From: Deltaproteobacteria bacterium
Lineage (GTDB): Bacteria > Desulfobacterota > Desulfarculia > Desulfarculales > Desulfarculaceae
NCBI GenBank assembly: GCA_020444205.1
Contig: JAHLLJ010000006.1
Span: forward strand, 1 to 64,000
DNA: 64,000 bases
Reading direction: 5' to 3'
Shown: in pieces, positions 40,932 through 48,290 of the stretch
Position numbering within the stretch: position 1 is the first letter of the stretch
How the letters are laid out: the number at the start of each line of letters is the position of its first letter
Program-made: the position numbers and the translations under genes
Notes under the pieces: generated by a model
Seen by the model: only the letters and a program-made list of their open reading frames with translations
The model's database searches: none
Told to the model about the DNA's origin: nothing

Positions 40932-41366
40932 ATGTCCCCCCAACAGCCTGGGCCGGGCGTGGCCCCTCTCGCGCCCCGGCGTGCCCTTGGCTCCGTGCCG
41001 TCCGTGGCCCATCTGGCTGCCATGTCCTCGCTAGCCGAGACCAACCCTGAACCAACCCGCCCCCGGCAAGGCGCAACGGAGCAGCGCCGGGGGCCTTCCA
41101 GGAAGTGGCCCAGCCGCAAGGCAATCAGCGAGACGGCCATCCTGGGTTTGACCGGCACGGCCATCTGGCTGGCCAACAGCGGCCCTGCCTGGGCCTTGTG
41201 GGCCGGGCCCTTTGGCCTGGCCTCGCAATACTTTTGGATTCGCGACACCCGGCGCAACCGGGAGTGGGGCAAGTTCTGGCTTAGCTGGTGGTTCGCCCTG
41301 GCCTGGTTTAGGGCACTGTGCAAGCTGCTGGGCTGGCCCGACCCGGTGGCCCTGGTTTTTGGGTAG
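40932..41366 (+). CDS. Phage membrane protein of unknown function
   Basis: 144 residues from ATG 40932, right after the zinc-ribbon gene stop; a longer upstream frame overlaps that gene and is rejected. After a Pro/Arg-rich lead there are two or three hydrophobic helices (ILGLTGTAIWLANSGPAWAL, FWLSWWFALAWFRALCKLLG). Could be a superinfection or transport factor; not recognised. Confidence 0.6.
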   Translation: MSPQQPGPGVAPLAPRRALGSVPSVAHLAAMSSLAETNPEPTRPRQGATEQRRGPSRKWPSRKAISETAILGLTGTAIWLANSGPAWALWAGPFGLASQYFWIRDTRRNREWGKFWLSWWFALAWFRALCKLLGWPDPVALVFG

Positions 41367-41376
41367 GAGCAGCGGA

Positions 41377-41598
41377 GTGGCTCGCCCGAGCTTTCATGAC
41401 CTGGCCTACTCGGCCAGGGTGATCAAGCGCAAAAAGCGCCTGGTGCGGGCCCTGCTGGAGCTGGGCTGCGACCCACGGGCCACCCTCCGGGGTATCGAAA
41501 AACGGGCGGCGCAAGACCTGGAGCGGGTCAACGCCCAGGCTCGGCCTTTCATCGCCAGCGGCGCCAGCCTGGGGCGCATCAATGGCAGGGACGCATGA
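41377..41598 (+). CDS. Small basic phage protein
   Basis: 73 residues from GTG 41377 (GGAG upstream). Basic helical (DLAYSARVIKRKKRLVRALL) with RATLRGIEKRAAQDLERVNA. Unknown; may bind nucleic acid. Confidence 0.55.
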   Translation: MARPSFHDLAYSARVIKRKKRLVRALLELGCDPRATLRGIEKRAAQDLERVNAQARPFIASGASLGRINGRDA

Positions 41599-41666
41599 GC
41601 CGAACAATGAAGCCCATGGAGCCGTGGTTAAAAGCGTCGGGCAAGCTTGGTGGCGAAAAGAGATAA
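41595..41666 (+). CDS. Possible 23-residue phage peptide
   Basis: ATG overlaps the previous stop (ATGA); 23 codons (SRTMKPMEPWLKASGKLGGE). Very short; may only serve translational coupling toward the replication gene. Confidence 0.25.
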   Translation: MSRTMKPMEPWLKASGKLGGEKR

Positions 41667-41706
41667 GGCGATTCACCGACAACATCGACATCTGGGGGAG
41701 ACGTAA

Positions 41707-43542
41707 TTGTCCGGCTACTCGCAGATAAGGGGCGACCAGCTTTGGTATCAGCTTGCGCAAAGCGGGGTGGATGCCAACGCCCGCAATTTGTTTTTCTTCC
41801 TGTTGGCTCCGGCCAATGAGCGGCCCACCGCCGGGGTGCGCCGCTACCTGCCAACCGAGCCCCTGACTTTCATGCCGGAGTGGGACCAGGAAACGGCTCT
41901 GCAAGCGCTGAGCGCCCTGGAGAAAGCGGGCCTGGTCCTCTATGACCACCAAGCCGCGCTGATCTGCGTTCCCCTCCTGCTGGAAATGCAGCCCTACAAG
42001 GGCCACCCAGCGGTGGCCGGTGCCATGGCCTCCTTGGAGGTGTACCCCGACTCGCCAGTGATCATCCCCGCCCTGGAGCACCTGGCGGCCGCGGCGCGGG
42101 AAGCGGCCAAGACTGCGCGGGAGAAGGCCCAGGGCGACTCCAAGCGCCAAGAGGCGGCCCTGCGCTCTGCCGAGCAGGCCGAGGAGATCGCCCGAAACCT
42201 GGAGGCCCGCCTTGAGCGGGTAGACAACCTGGCCCGCGTCACGGATACCCCCCCGGGGGGGCATCCGGGGGGTATCGAGGGGGGCTGCGAGCCAACCGAA
42301 CAAGGGCAAATACCCCCCCGAGGGGGTATCGAGGGGGTATCGAGGGGGGGTGCGCCCGGAGAGGAAAATGAGGCGGATTCGCCCGAAAATGCCCCGGCAG
42401 AGGCCCCCCCGAGGGGGTATCGAGGGGGCCCCGGGGGGGTATCGGGGGGGTATCCTCGCGCGCGCGGGGGTGCGGCCACGCGGCCAGCATCGCCGCCGAG
42501 TGCATGGGGGGTATCCTCGCGCGCGCGGGGGTGCGCGCGGTCCCGATCCCGAACCCGAACCCGAGCCCGAGCCCTCCGGAAGGGAACCCCCCCATGCCCC
42601 CCCTTCGGCCCGTGGCGGCCCACCCCAAGCGCTGGGCCAAGTCCTGGACAAGGCAAGAGGCAAGTAAAAAACAAGGCGGCCGAGGAGGCGAGAGACATGC
42701 AGGCACAAGCAAACCAAAGGCACCGACCGGACGCCCCAACCCGGAAACCGCACGGGCGCACCCAAAGGCCACCCGATGGGCGGTGCAGGCATTGCGGCGC
42801 AGTCACCAAGCCCCTTCGCATCGAGTCGGCCTATCACGCCGAAGGGGTTCACTGGCTGGAGCCGTCCACGCTCTGCGATGCTTGCGCGGCCCAGATGCAA
42901 GGCGCCGGAGACGAGCAGGAGCGTGGCCTTGCCTGCCGAAGCATCTTGACCAAGGCGGGGCTGCCCGCCTCCCTGCGAGGCTGGGACTTTGCCCAGGCCT
43001 GGGACGCGGCCCAGGCGTTCAAGGCGGGCGAGGACCTGGCCGGGTGGCAAGGGGCCTGGCAAGAGTGCAAGTCCTGGCACGGTGGGCGCACGGGCCTGCT
43101 TTTGCAAGGCCCGGCGGGCACCGGCAAGAGCGTGTTGGCGGTGTGCGCCCTCAAGGCCTGGGTCTTGGCCAAGGGCGAGAGCGCGGTTTTCCTGGCCGTG
43201 CCCGAGTGGTGCGGGCATATCGAGCGCCGCGACCGGGCCGAGGCGCGCGAAATGGTGCGCCAGGCCCTGGGCGCCGGCTTGGCCGTGCTGGACGACCTGG
43301 GGGTGGAGCGCATGCCCAGCGAGGCCCAGCGCGAGGCGGTGCGCATCATCGACCGCCGCCAGGCCGATGGCCGCCCCACCCTGGTGACCACCAACGCCGA
43401 CGTCGCGGAGATCGCCAAGCGCTTCAGGCGGGCCGACGCTCACGGGCGCTTTGCCGACCGCCTGACAGCCTATTGCCGCCCGGTTCAGGTGCCCGGGCAG
43501 AGCTTTAGGCGGCTCAAGGCGGCGGCGGGGGTGTGGTCTTGA
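41707..43542 (+). CDS. Phage replication initiator fused to DnaC-like helicase loader
   Basis: 611 residues from TTG 41707 after GGGGGAGA. N-terminal winged-helix initiator part (about 1-120, YSQIRGDQLWYQLAQSGVDA), a charged coiled coil (about 120-175), a Gly/Arg/Pro-rich region (178-300) produced by the iterons described separately, a zinc finger (C360, C363 ... LCDAC), and a DnaC-type AAA+ ATPase (Walker A GPAGTGKS at about 468-475; Walker B AVLDDLGVE; sensor TLVTTNAD). Lambda has separate O (initiator, with the origin inside) and P (loader) genes; here both roles lie in one frame. An in-frame ATG 42697 with GAGGAGGCG upstream could give the loader alone (281 residues). Confidence 0.85.
   Translation: MSGYSQIRGDQLWYQLAQSGVDANARNLFFFLLAPANERPTAGVRRYLPTEPLTFMPEWDQETALQALSALEKAGLVLYDHQAALICVPLLLEMQPYKGHPAVAGAMASLEVYPDSPVIIPALEHLAAAAREAAKTAREKAQGDSKRQEAALRSAEQAEEIARNLEARLERVDNLARVTDTPPGGHPGGIEGGCEPTEQGQIPPRGGIEGVSRGGAPGEENEADSPENAPAEAPPRGYRGGPGGVSGGYPRARGGAATRPASPPSAWGVSSRARGCARSRSRTRTRARALRKGTPPCPPFGPWRPTPSAGPSPGQGKRQVKNKAAEEARDMQAQANQRHRPDAPTRKPHGRTQRPPDGRCRHCGAVTKPLRIESAYHAEGVHWLEPSTLCDACAAQMQGAGDEQERGLACRSILTKAGLPASLRGWDFAQAWDAAQAFKAGEDLAGWQGAWQECKSWHGGRTGLLLQGPAGTGKSVLAVCALKAWVLAKGESAVFLAVPEWCGHIERRDRAEAREMVRQALGAGLAVLDDLGVERMPSEAQREAVRIIDRRQADGRPTLVTTNADVAEIAKRFRRADAHGRFADRLTAYCRPVQVPGQSFRRLKAAAGVWS
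42244..42572 (+). repeat. G-rich iteron array inside the initiator gene: probable phage replication origin
   Basis: GGTATC preceded by 4-7 G occurs at 42271, 42325, 42336, 42416, 42438, 42449 and 42510, plus an inverted copy GATACCC at 42244. A 30-bp unit (42445-42474) is repeated exactly at 42506-42535. CCCGAA/CCCGAG hexamers follow (42543-42572). Clustered iterons in an initiator gene are the layout of the lambda origin. The G-runs also suit G-quadruplex formation. Confidence 0.75.
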
Positions 43543-43979
43543 GCAAGGCGGCGCTGGAGCATGTGGGCGAAACCCTGCCCTGGCCCAGCCCGGTGCCGGC
43601 GGGCCTGCTGGGCCTGTTGCACAAGTGGGCCGAGTGGCGCGTGGCCCAGGCGGCGCCGCGGCCGGTCAAGATGCCCGATCCCAACCTGACCTACAAGATC
43701 ACCGGACGGGGGGTGGTGGCCAGCCGCAGGTTCATGTGCCCGCGCCAAGAGCCTGCCCGCCTGGAGGAGTTCAACCTGGCCTTTTGGGGGATGGCCCCGC
43801 GCGAGCGCTTTTGGATCTTGGCCTTCATGGAGCTGGAGCAAGAGCTGTGGAAAGAAAACTCCCCGATTTTGCGGGGCTCGCTGACGCTGTTGGATGTGAC
43901 CTGGGAGCAATTCAAGACCGAGATCGTGGGCGCCCTGAAGAGCCTGGCCAAACAGGCCCGCCAGAGGGGCGTGCTGTGA
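43533..43979 (+). CDS. Phage protein of unknown function before the late genes
   Basis: 148 residues from GTG 43533 (TTG 43539 possible), overlapping the initiator gene. Trp-rich (LLGLLHKWAEWRVAQAA, FNLAFWGMAPRERFWILAFM). C-terminal helical part. Position before the late region is where antiterminators or lysis regulators often lie, but no family is recognised. Confidence 0.6.
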   Translation: MVLSKAALEHVGETLPWPSPVPAGLLGLLHKWAEWRVAQAAPRPVKMPDPNLTYKITGRGVVASRRFMCPRQEPARLEEFNLAFWGMAPRERFWILAFMELEQELWKENSPILRGSLTLLDVTWEQFKTEIVGALKSLAKQARQRGVL

Positions 43980-44185
43980 GGCCGGAGAAGGTGGACATCC
44001 TCACCGGCTGGCAGGAGATCGCCGACGAGCTAAACACGACGGTGCGCAAGGCTCAGCGCTGGGAAAAGCAGTTTGGCCTGCCGGTGGACCGCAAGGGCAG
44101 GAGTGGGCGCTTGATAACAACCAGCCGTGCCGCGCTGCAAGCCTGGGTGGACGGCGGCAATCAAAAGACAAGTGGAGGCCGATAG
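43976..44185 (+). CDS. Small helix-turn-helix phage regulator
   Basis: 69 residues from GTG 43976, overlapping the previous stop by two bases (GTGA). The domain ILTGWQEIADELNTTVRKAQ RW motif followed by GLPVDRKGRSG and TSRAALQAWVDG is a MerR/excisionase-like winged helix, as used by phage regulators. A second Xis-like role is possible. Confidence 0.7.
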   Translation: MRPEKVDILTGWQEIADELNTTVRKAQRWEKQFGLPVDRKGRSGRLITTSRAALQAWVDGGNQKTSGGR

Positions 44186-44454
44186 TGCTCAACCTGGTGA
44201 CCTTGCTGGTCGCGGTGATCCTGGCGGCCTTGGTGGTGGTCAACCTGCCCGCGACTCCCCTGCTGGCCGGGCTGGCGGCCTGGTGGGCGTTGGGCGTGCT
44301 GCCTACCCGCTGGGCCTGGGAGGTTTTCGTGGGCCAGGACAAGAGCCGGGGGTGGAAATGGGCCTGGGCTGCGGCCCTGGGCGGGCTGTGGCCGGTGTGG
44401 GTGATGCTGGCCGTTTTGTGCCTGGTGGGTGAGGCCCGTGCCAAAAAGCGTTAG
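44185..44454 (+). CDS. Small phage membrane protein
   Basis: 89 residues from GTG 44185, overlapping the preceding stop. Three hydrophobic helices (LVTLLVAVILAALVVVNLPA; LLAGLAAWWALGVLPT; AWAAALGGLWPVWVMLAVL) and a basic end AKKR. Size and topology would allow a holin, but no endolysin is adjacent; unknown. Confidence 0.5.
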   Translation: MLNLVTLLVAVILAALVVVNLPATPLLAGLAAWWALGVLPTRWAWEVFVGQDKSRGWKWAWAAALGGLWPVWVMLAVLCLVGEARAKKR

Positions 44455-44513
44455 CGAATTCCCGAAAAGCGCTAATTGACGCTTTGTTGGTGGTTAATGT
44501 CGTTAAATGACGC

Positions 44514-44594
44514 TGGACATGGGGGGCACCAACTCATAAATTAGATACAATCTCTCGTAAGTGCGACGGCGGGCCACCGAGCCCGCCTTTTTTA
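44514..44594 (+). promoter_or_regulatory. Possible short transcript: promoter plus terminator
   Basis: TGGACA (44514-44519), 17-bp spacer and TAAATT (44537-44542) are followed 26 bp later by a perfect terminator GGCGGGC/GCCCGCC with six T (44568-44593). It marks the boundary of early and late genes; the terminator could be the target of an antiterminator. Confidence 0.5.
44568..44594 (+). terminator. Intrinsic terminator before the late genes
   Basis: Stem GGCGGGC/GCCCGCC, 6-nt loop CACCGA, six T. Located 19 bp before the next gene's start. Confidence 0.85.
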
Positions 44595-44612
44595 TTGGGG
44601 AGGGGGCCTAAG

Positions 44613-45242
44613 ATGGACCCTATTCTCGTCCTTGAACCAGAGAAATTCGACGAGGTGGCCGACAAGCTGGCCCGCATTCCCTACGGCCTAGCCAAGGTGT
44701 TGGAGCAAAGCCTGCGCCGCGCCTCCAAGGGCATGATCAGCGACGCCTCGCGCACCGGCCGTGAGATATACGGCCTGAAGCACCGCACTGTCCTGGCCGA
44801 CCTGAAGATTTTGCGGCCCTGGGCGGCGAGCGGCCGCTTTGAAGCCGGGGTGGATGTCAAGGCCAAGGCCCGCAAGCTCTCGCTGATGCGCTATGGTGTG
44901 CGTCCCGCCCAGCCGGTGAGCTCCCAGGGCGTGCCCAACGCCAGGCGCCGGCCCAAGGGCGGGCCGTCGTTCATGGTGCTAAAGTCCACCGGGCGCAAAA
45001 AGGTGCGCCGAGGCTTTGTGATCATGCCGCCCACCGATGCCGGCGAAGCGGACGGACCGGTGTTCTTTGCCCGCAGGGGCAAGGCCAAACTGCCTATCAA
45101 AAAGCTAACCGGGCCGGGGGTGCGCAGCATCCTGCGCCGCAAGCAGGTGCGGGAGGCGGTGCGAGGCAACGCCCTGGACCGCCTATACAAGCAGCTCGAC
45201 TACAACACCAGGGGGCTGTTAAGGCGCTACGGGCTCAAGTAG
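44613..45242 (+). CDS. Minor tail protein Z-like
   Basis: 209 residues from ATG 44613 after GGGAGGGGG. Similar in length and basic, helical start (LARIPYGLAKVLEQSLRRAS, SRTGREIYGLK) to the GPZ family of lambda, which completes the tail end; the C-terminal half is rich in Arg (RRKQVREAVRGNALDRLYKQ). Unusual site for a tail gene: ahead of the terminase. Confidence 0.6.
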   Translation: MDPILVLEPEKFDEVADKLARIPYGLAKVLEQSLRRASKGMISDASRTGREIYGLKHRTVLADLKILRPWAASGRFEAGVDVKAKARKLSLMRYGVRPAQPVSSQGVPNARRRPKGGPSFMVLKSTGRKKVRRGFVIMPPTDAGEADGPVFFARRGKAKLPIKKLTGPGVRSILRRKQVREAVRGNALDRLYKQLDYNTRGLLRRYGLK

Positions 45243-45284
45243 AGCCGAGGTGCACGCAGGCCCTTACCCGCCGCGACCCGGTTG

Positions 45285-45526
45285 GTTGACAACCTGGCGG
45301 GGGCATCGTTGACACGCCGTTGACACGCGGGCCGGAGCCGAAAGGGCGGCCCGCAACCTACCGAAAAGCTACGCAATAACGATAAGTTAAAAAGGCTCGC
45401 TGCCCGCGACGCCGGCCCTCAAAGGTACTTACCCCGGGGGGCCCGCCTGCGGGTAGCATGAGCCGCGCAATAAATCTCTAGCTGATGCGGTCGAATTTGG
45501 GTTGACAGTTGACACGTTTTGTCAAC
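45285..45526. repeat. Cluster of GTTGACA repeats upstream of the terminase: possible cos/pac or control site
   Basis: GTTGACA occurs at 45285, 45308, 45319, 45501 and 45508, the last forming a perfect inverted repeat GTTGACA-CGTTT-TGTCAAC (45508-45526). The whole 385-bp gap between the Z-like gene and terminase small subunit has no gene. Terminase binding sites of lambda (R sites) show this repeat-plus-terminase layout. Confidence 0.55.
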
Positions 45527-45626
45527 GTAGGTTCACGGTAGCAACGCCTCGTAATTTCAAATAGATAAGGCATACCGGTTCACGGGATCCGCCGCACTTC
45601 TCAGGCGATCTAAGGAGTAACCTTGC

Positions 45627-46172
45627 TTGCCCGAACTCATCTCCCAAGCCGAATACTCGCGCCGCCGCGGCGTCACCCGCCAGGCGGTCAGCAAGTGGGT
45701 TAAGCAGGGCACAATCCCCATTGACCCCGAGACGAAAAAGATAGACCCGGCCGCGGCCGACGCCGCCCTTGAGGCCAACCTAGACACCAGCAAGCAGCGC
45801 GATTCCAAGCCCGGCCCGGTCAAGGCCCGCGCCCCCAAGGGCGAGGGTGACAACGAGGCTCGCCCAGAGTCAACCCTGACCAAGGCACGCACCCAGCGGG
45901 AGATCATCCAGGCCCAAAGGGCCAAGGTGGAGCTGGACCTACTGCAGGGAACCGTAGTCAAAACTCAGCTCGTTGAGGACTCCACCTTTGAGGCCGGCCG
46001 CCTTTTTCGTGACCAGCTCCGGGGCCTGCCCGCCAAGCTGGCCAAGCGCCTGGCCGTGGCCGCCACCCCCGTCGAGTGCTCCGAAATTCTCACAGAGGAA
46101 ATAGACCTCATCCTGGGAGAGCTGCTCCGCAACCTGCAAGAGGTGCCCGTCGATGCTGGCCCTGATTCGTGA
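45627..46172 (+). CDS. Phage terminase small subunit
   Basis: 181 residues from TTG 45627 eight bases after AAGGAG. An N-terminal winged-helix (ISQAEYSRRRGVTRQAVSKW) of Nu1 type binds DNA; a coiled coil follows (LTKARTQREIIQAQRAKVEL) and an acidic C-terminus. It recognises the packaging site and delivers DNA to the large subunit, whose gene overlaps it by 20 bp. Confidence 0.85.
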   Translation: MPELISQAEYSRRRGVTRQAVSKWVKQGTIPIDPETKKIDPAAADAALEANLDTSKQRDSKPGPVKARAPKGEGDNEARPESTLTKARTQREIIQAQRAKVELDLLQGTVVKTQLVEDSTFEAGRLFRDQLRGLPAKLAKRLAVAATPVECSEILTEEIDLILGELLRNLQEVPVDAGPDS

Positions 46173-48054
46173 TGCCCTGTGCCGCGCCATAGCCCCCCCT
46201 GCCAAGACCACGGTGAGCGAGTGGGCCGACGCCAACCGGAAGCTTTCCGGTCCGGCGGCCGCCGAGCCCGGCCCGTGGCGCACCGACCGGGTGCCCTACA
46301 CCCGCGAGATAATGGACGCCTTCAGCAACCCGGCGGTGCATACGGTTAGCTGGATGGCTGCTTCCCAGCTTGCCAAGAGCGAGATCCTGCTCAACGTCGC
46401 CGGCTACTTCATAGCCATTGACCCTTGCTCCATGATGATCGTGCAGGACTCCCTGGACCGGGCCCGCGACTTCTCGCGCACTCGCCTCGATCCCATGATC
46501 GAGGATTCCCCCAGCCTGCGCGACATCGTGATGGAGCCCAAGGGCCGCGACCCGGACAACACCACCCTGCGCAAGACTTTCCGGGGTGGCCAGGTCACCA
46601 TCGCCAGCGCCCAGACCCCCGGCGACCTGTCCAGCCGCCCCAAGCGGGTGATCCTGGCCGACGAGCTGGGCCGCTACGAAAACACCAAAGAGGGCGACCC
46701 CGTTGCCCTCATGCGCAAGCGGGCCTCCAACTTTTGGAACAAAAAGTTCGGCTTCTTTTCCAGCCCGGCCGACAAGGGCACCTGCCGCATTGAGCAGCAG
46801 TACAACCTGGGCGACCGGCGCAAATACTGGGTGCCCTGCCCGGACTGCGGCCACCACCAGGTGCTCAAGCACGCCAACGTCGTCTGGGACAAGCTCCACG
46901 ACGAAGACGGCAACCTGGTCCTTGACGCCAACGGCAAGGCCGTCCACCTGTCCGAGACCGCCGGCTACGCCTGCGAAAAATGCGGCTCCGTTTGGACCGA
47001 CGCCAAGCGCCACCTCGCGGTGCGCTGCGGCGAGTGGCGGGCCGAGCGCCCCTTCAAGGGCCACGCTAGCTTTTGGCTCTCCGCCTTGTACTCGCCCTGG
47101 GTTTCCCTGGCCGAGTACGTGGCCGAGTTCCTGGAGGCCAAGAAACTGCCGGGCACCCTCAAGGTGTTCACCAACACCTTTATGGGCGAGACCTGGGAAG
47201 AAACCGGCGAGACGGTAGACCAGGACGAGCTCTACCGCCGCGTCCGCGCCGAAAACTGGAGCCCTACCCCCACCATCCCCGCCGGGGTGGCGGTGATCAC
47301 CGCAGCCATAGACCAGCAGGTAGACCGCCTGGAGCTGGAGGTCATCGGCTGGGGCCGCAACAAGGAAAGCTGGTCCTTGCTCTGGGTGCAAATCTTTGGT
47401 GACACCCTCTTGCCCAAGGTGTGGGAGGAAGCCGACGAGTTGCTAAAGACCCGGTTCACCACCTCCGACGGCCGCGACCTGCCCATCAAGGCGGCGGTGG
47501 TGGACACCGGCGGCCAAGAGGGCGCCTCGGATATGGCCTATGCCTTCTGCAAGAAGCGCTGGTTCCGCCGGGTGTGGGCCATCAAGGGCGACGCTAAGGG
47601 ATTCAAAAACCCTGTGTGGCCCCTGAGCTACAGCAAGCGCAACAAGGGCAACGTCCCCCTGTTTGTTATCAACGTTGACGCCGGCAAGAAGACTGTCACC
47701 GACCACCTCAAAATAGAGGTGCCCGGCCCAGGCTTTGTCCACTTTCCCGCTGACCGCCCGGCCAGCTACTTTCGCCAGTTCGCGGCCGAGAAGATCGTCA
47801 CCCGCTTCAAGCGCGGCTTCCCCATCAAGGAGTGGCACCAAGCTTCAGGGATGCCCAACGAGGCCTTGGACCTGCACGGCTACAACTACGCCGCACTCTG
47901 TGGCCTGGAGCGCCGCCTGCGTTTGGACCTCGACCGCGAGTGCGACCGCATCGAGCGCCGCCAGAAGGCCCGCCGCGAAAGCGCCCCGGCCGCCTCGCGA
48001 CCGGCCGCGCCGGTCGCGCTCCCGCCGGTCCGCCCGGCCGACCCCTACCTCTAG
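46153..48054 (+). CDS. Phage terminase large subunit, GpA family
   Basis: 633 residues. ATPase domain with Walker A-like AASQLAKSE, Walker B VILADELGRY, a zinc finger (CPDCGHHQ ... CEKCGSVW, about 228-280) characteristic of GpA, and the C-terminal nuclease region with VVDTGGQEGASDMAYAF. Ends in an Arg/Pro-rich tail. It cuts and packages DNA into the prohead. Confidence 0.95.
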   Translation: MLALIRDALCRAIAPPAKTTVSEWADANRKLSGPAAAEPGPWRTDRVPYTREIMDAFSNPAVHTVSWMAASQLAKSEILLNVAGYFIAIDPCSMMIVQDSLDRARDFSRTRLDPMIEDSPSLRDIVMEPKGRDPDNTTLRKTFRGGQVTIASAQTPGDLSSRPKRVILADELGRYENTKEGDPVALMRKRASNFWNKKFGFFSSPADKGTCRIEQQYNLGDRRKYWVPCPDCGHHQVLKHANVVWDKLHDEDGNLVLDANGKAVHLSETAGYACEKCGSVWTDAKRHLAVRCGEWRAERPFKGHASFWLSALYSPWVSLAEYVAEFLEAKKLPGTLKVFTNTFMGETWEETGETVDQDELYRRVRAENWSPTPTIPAGVAVITAAIDQQVDRLELEVIGWGRNKESWSLLWVQIFGDTLLPKVWEEADELLKTRFTTSDGRDLPIKAAVVDTGGQEGASDMAYAFCKKRWFRRVWAIKGDAKGFKNPVWPLSYSKRNKGNVPLFVINVDAGKKTVTDHLKIEVPGPGFVHFPADRPASYFRQFAAEKIVTRFKRGFPIKEWHQASGMPNEALDLHGYNYAALCGLERRLRLDLDRECDRIERRQKARRESAPAASRPAAPVALPPVRPADPYL

Positions 48055-48062
48055 GAGCAAAC

Positions 48063-48290
48063 ATGGCAGACCTGGCAACCTTAAAGGCTCGGCTGGACGA
48101 GGCCGAGACCGCACTGCATTACCTCATGATCGGCCGCCGCGAGGTTTCCGTGGGCCACGGCGATAAACAGGTCACTTACTCCAAGGCGACCGAAGACAAG
48201 CTCCGGTCCTACATACAGCGCCTCAAAAACGACATCGCCCTACTGGAGGGCCGCTCCGTCCGCCGCACCGCTTACCCGTGGCCTTTGTAA
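48063..48290 (+). CDS. gpW-family head-tail joining protein
   Basis: 75 residues from ATG 48063 after GGAG, normal length for gpW: LATLKARLDEAETALHYLMI, then REVSVGHGDKQVTYSKATED. gpW fits between the portal and tail connector. Its stop overlaps the portal start (TAATG). Confidence 0.88.
   Translation: MADLATLKARLDEAETALHYLMIGRREVSVGHGDKQVTYSKATEDKLRSYIQRLKNDIALLEGRSVRRTAYPWPL

Noticed and set aside
42244-42572. CRISPR array
   Set aside because: Repeats are short, G-rich and unevenly spaced within a coding gene; no CRISPR array or cas genes were seen anywhere in the window.
41308-43443. A 711-codon open frame on the minus strand opposite the replication gene
   Set aside because: It is caused by extreme GC bias; it has no domain, and the plus strand encodes clear initiator and DnaC motifs.
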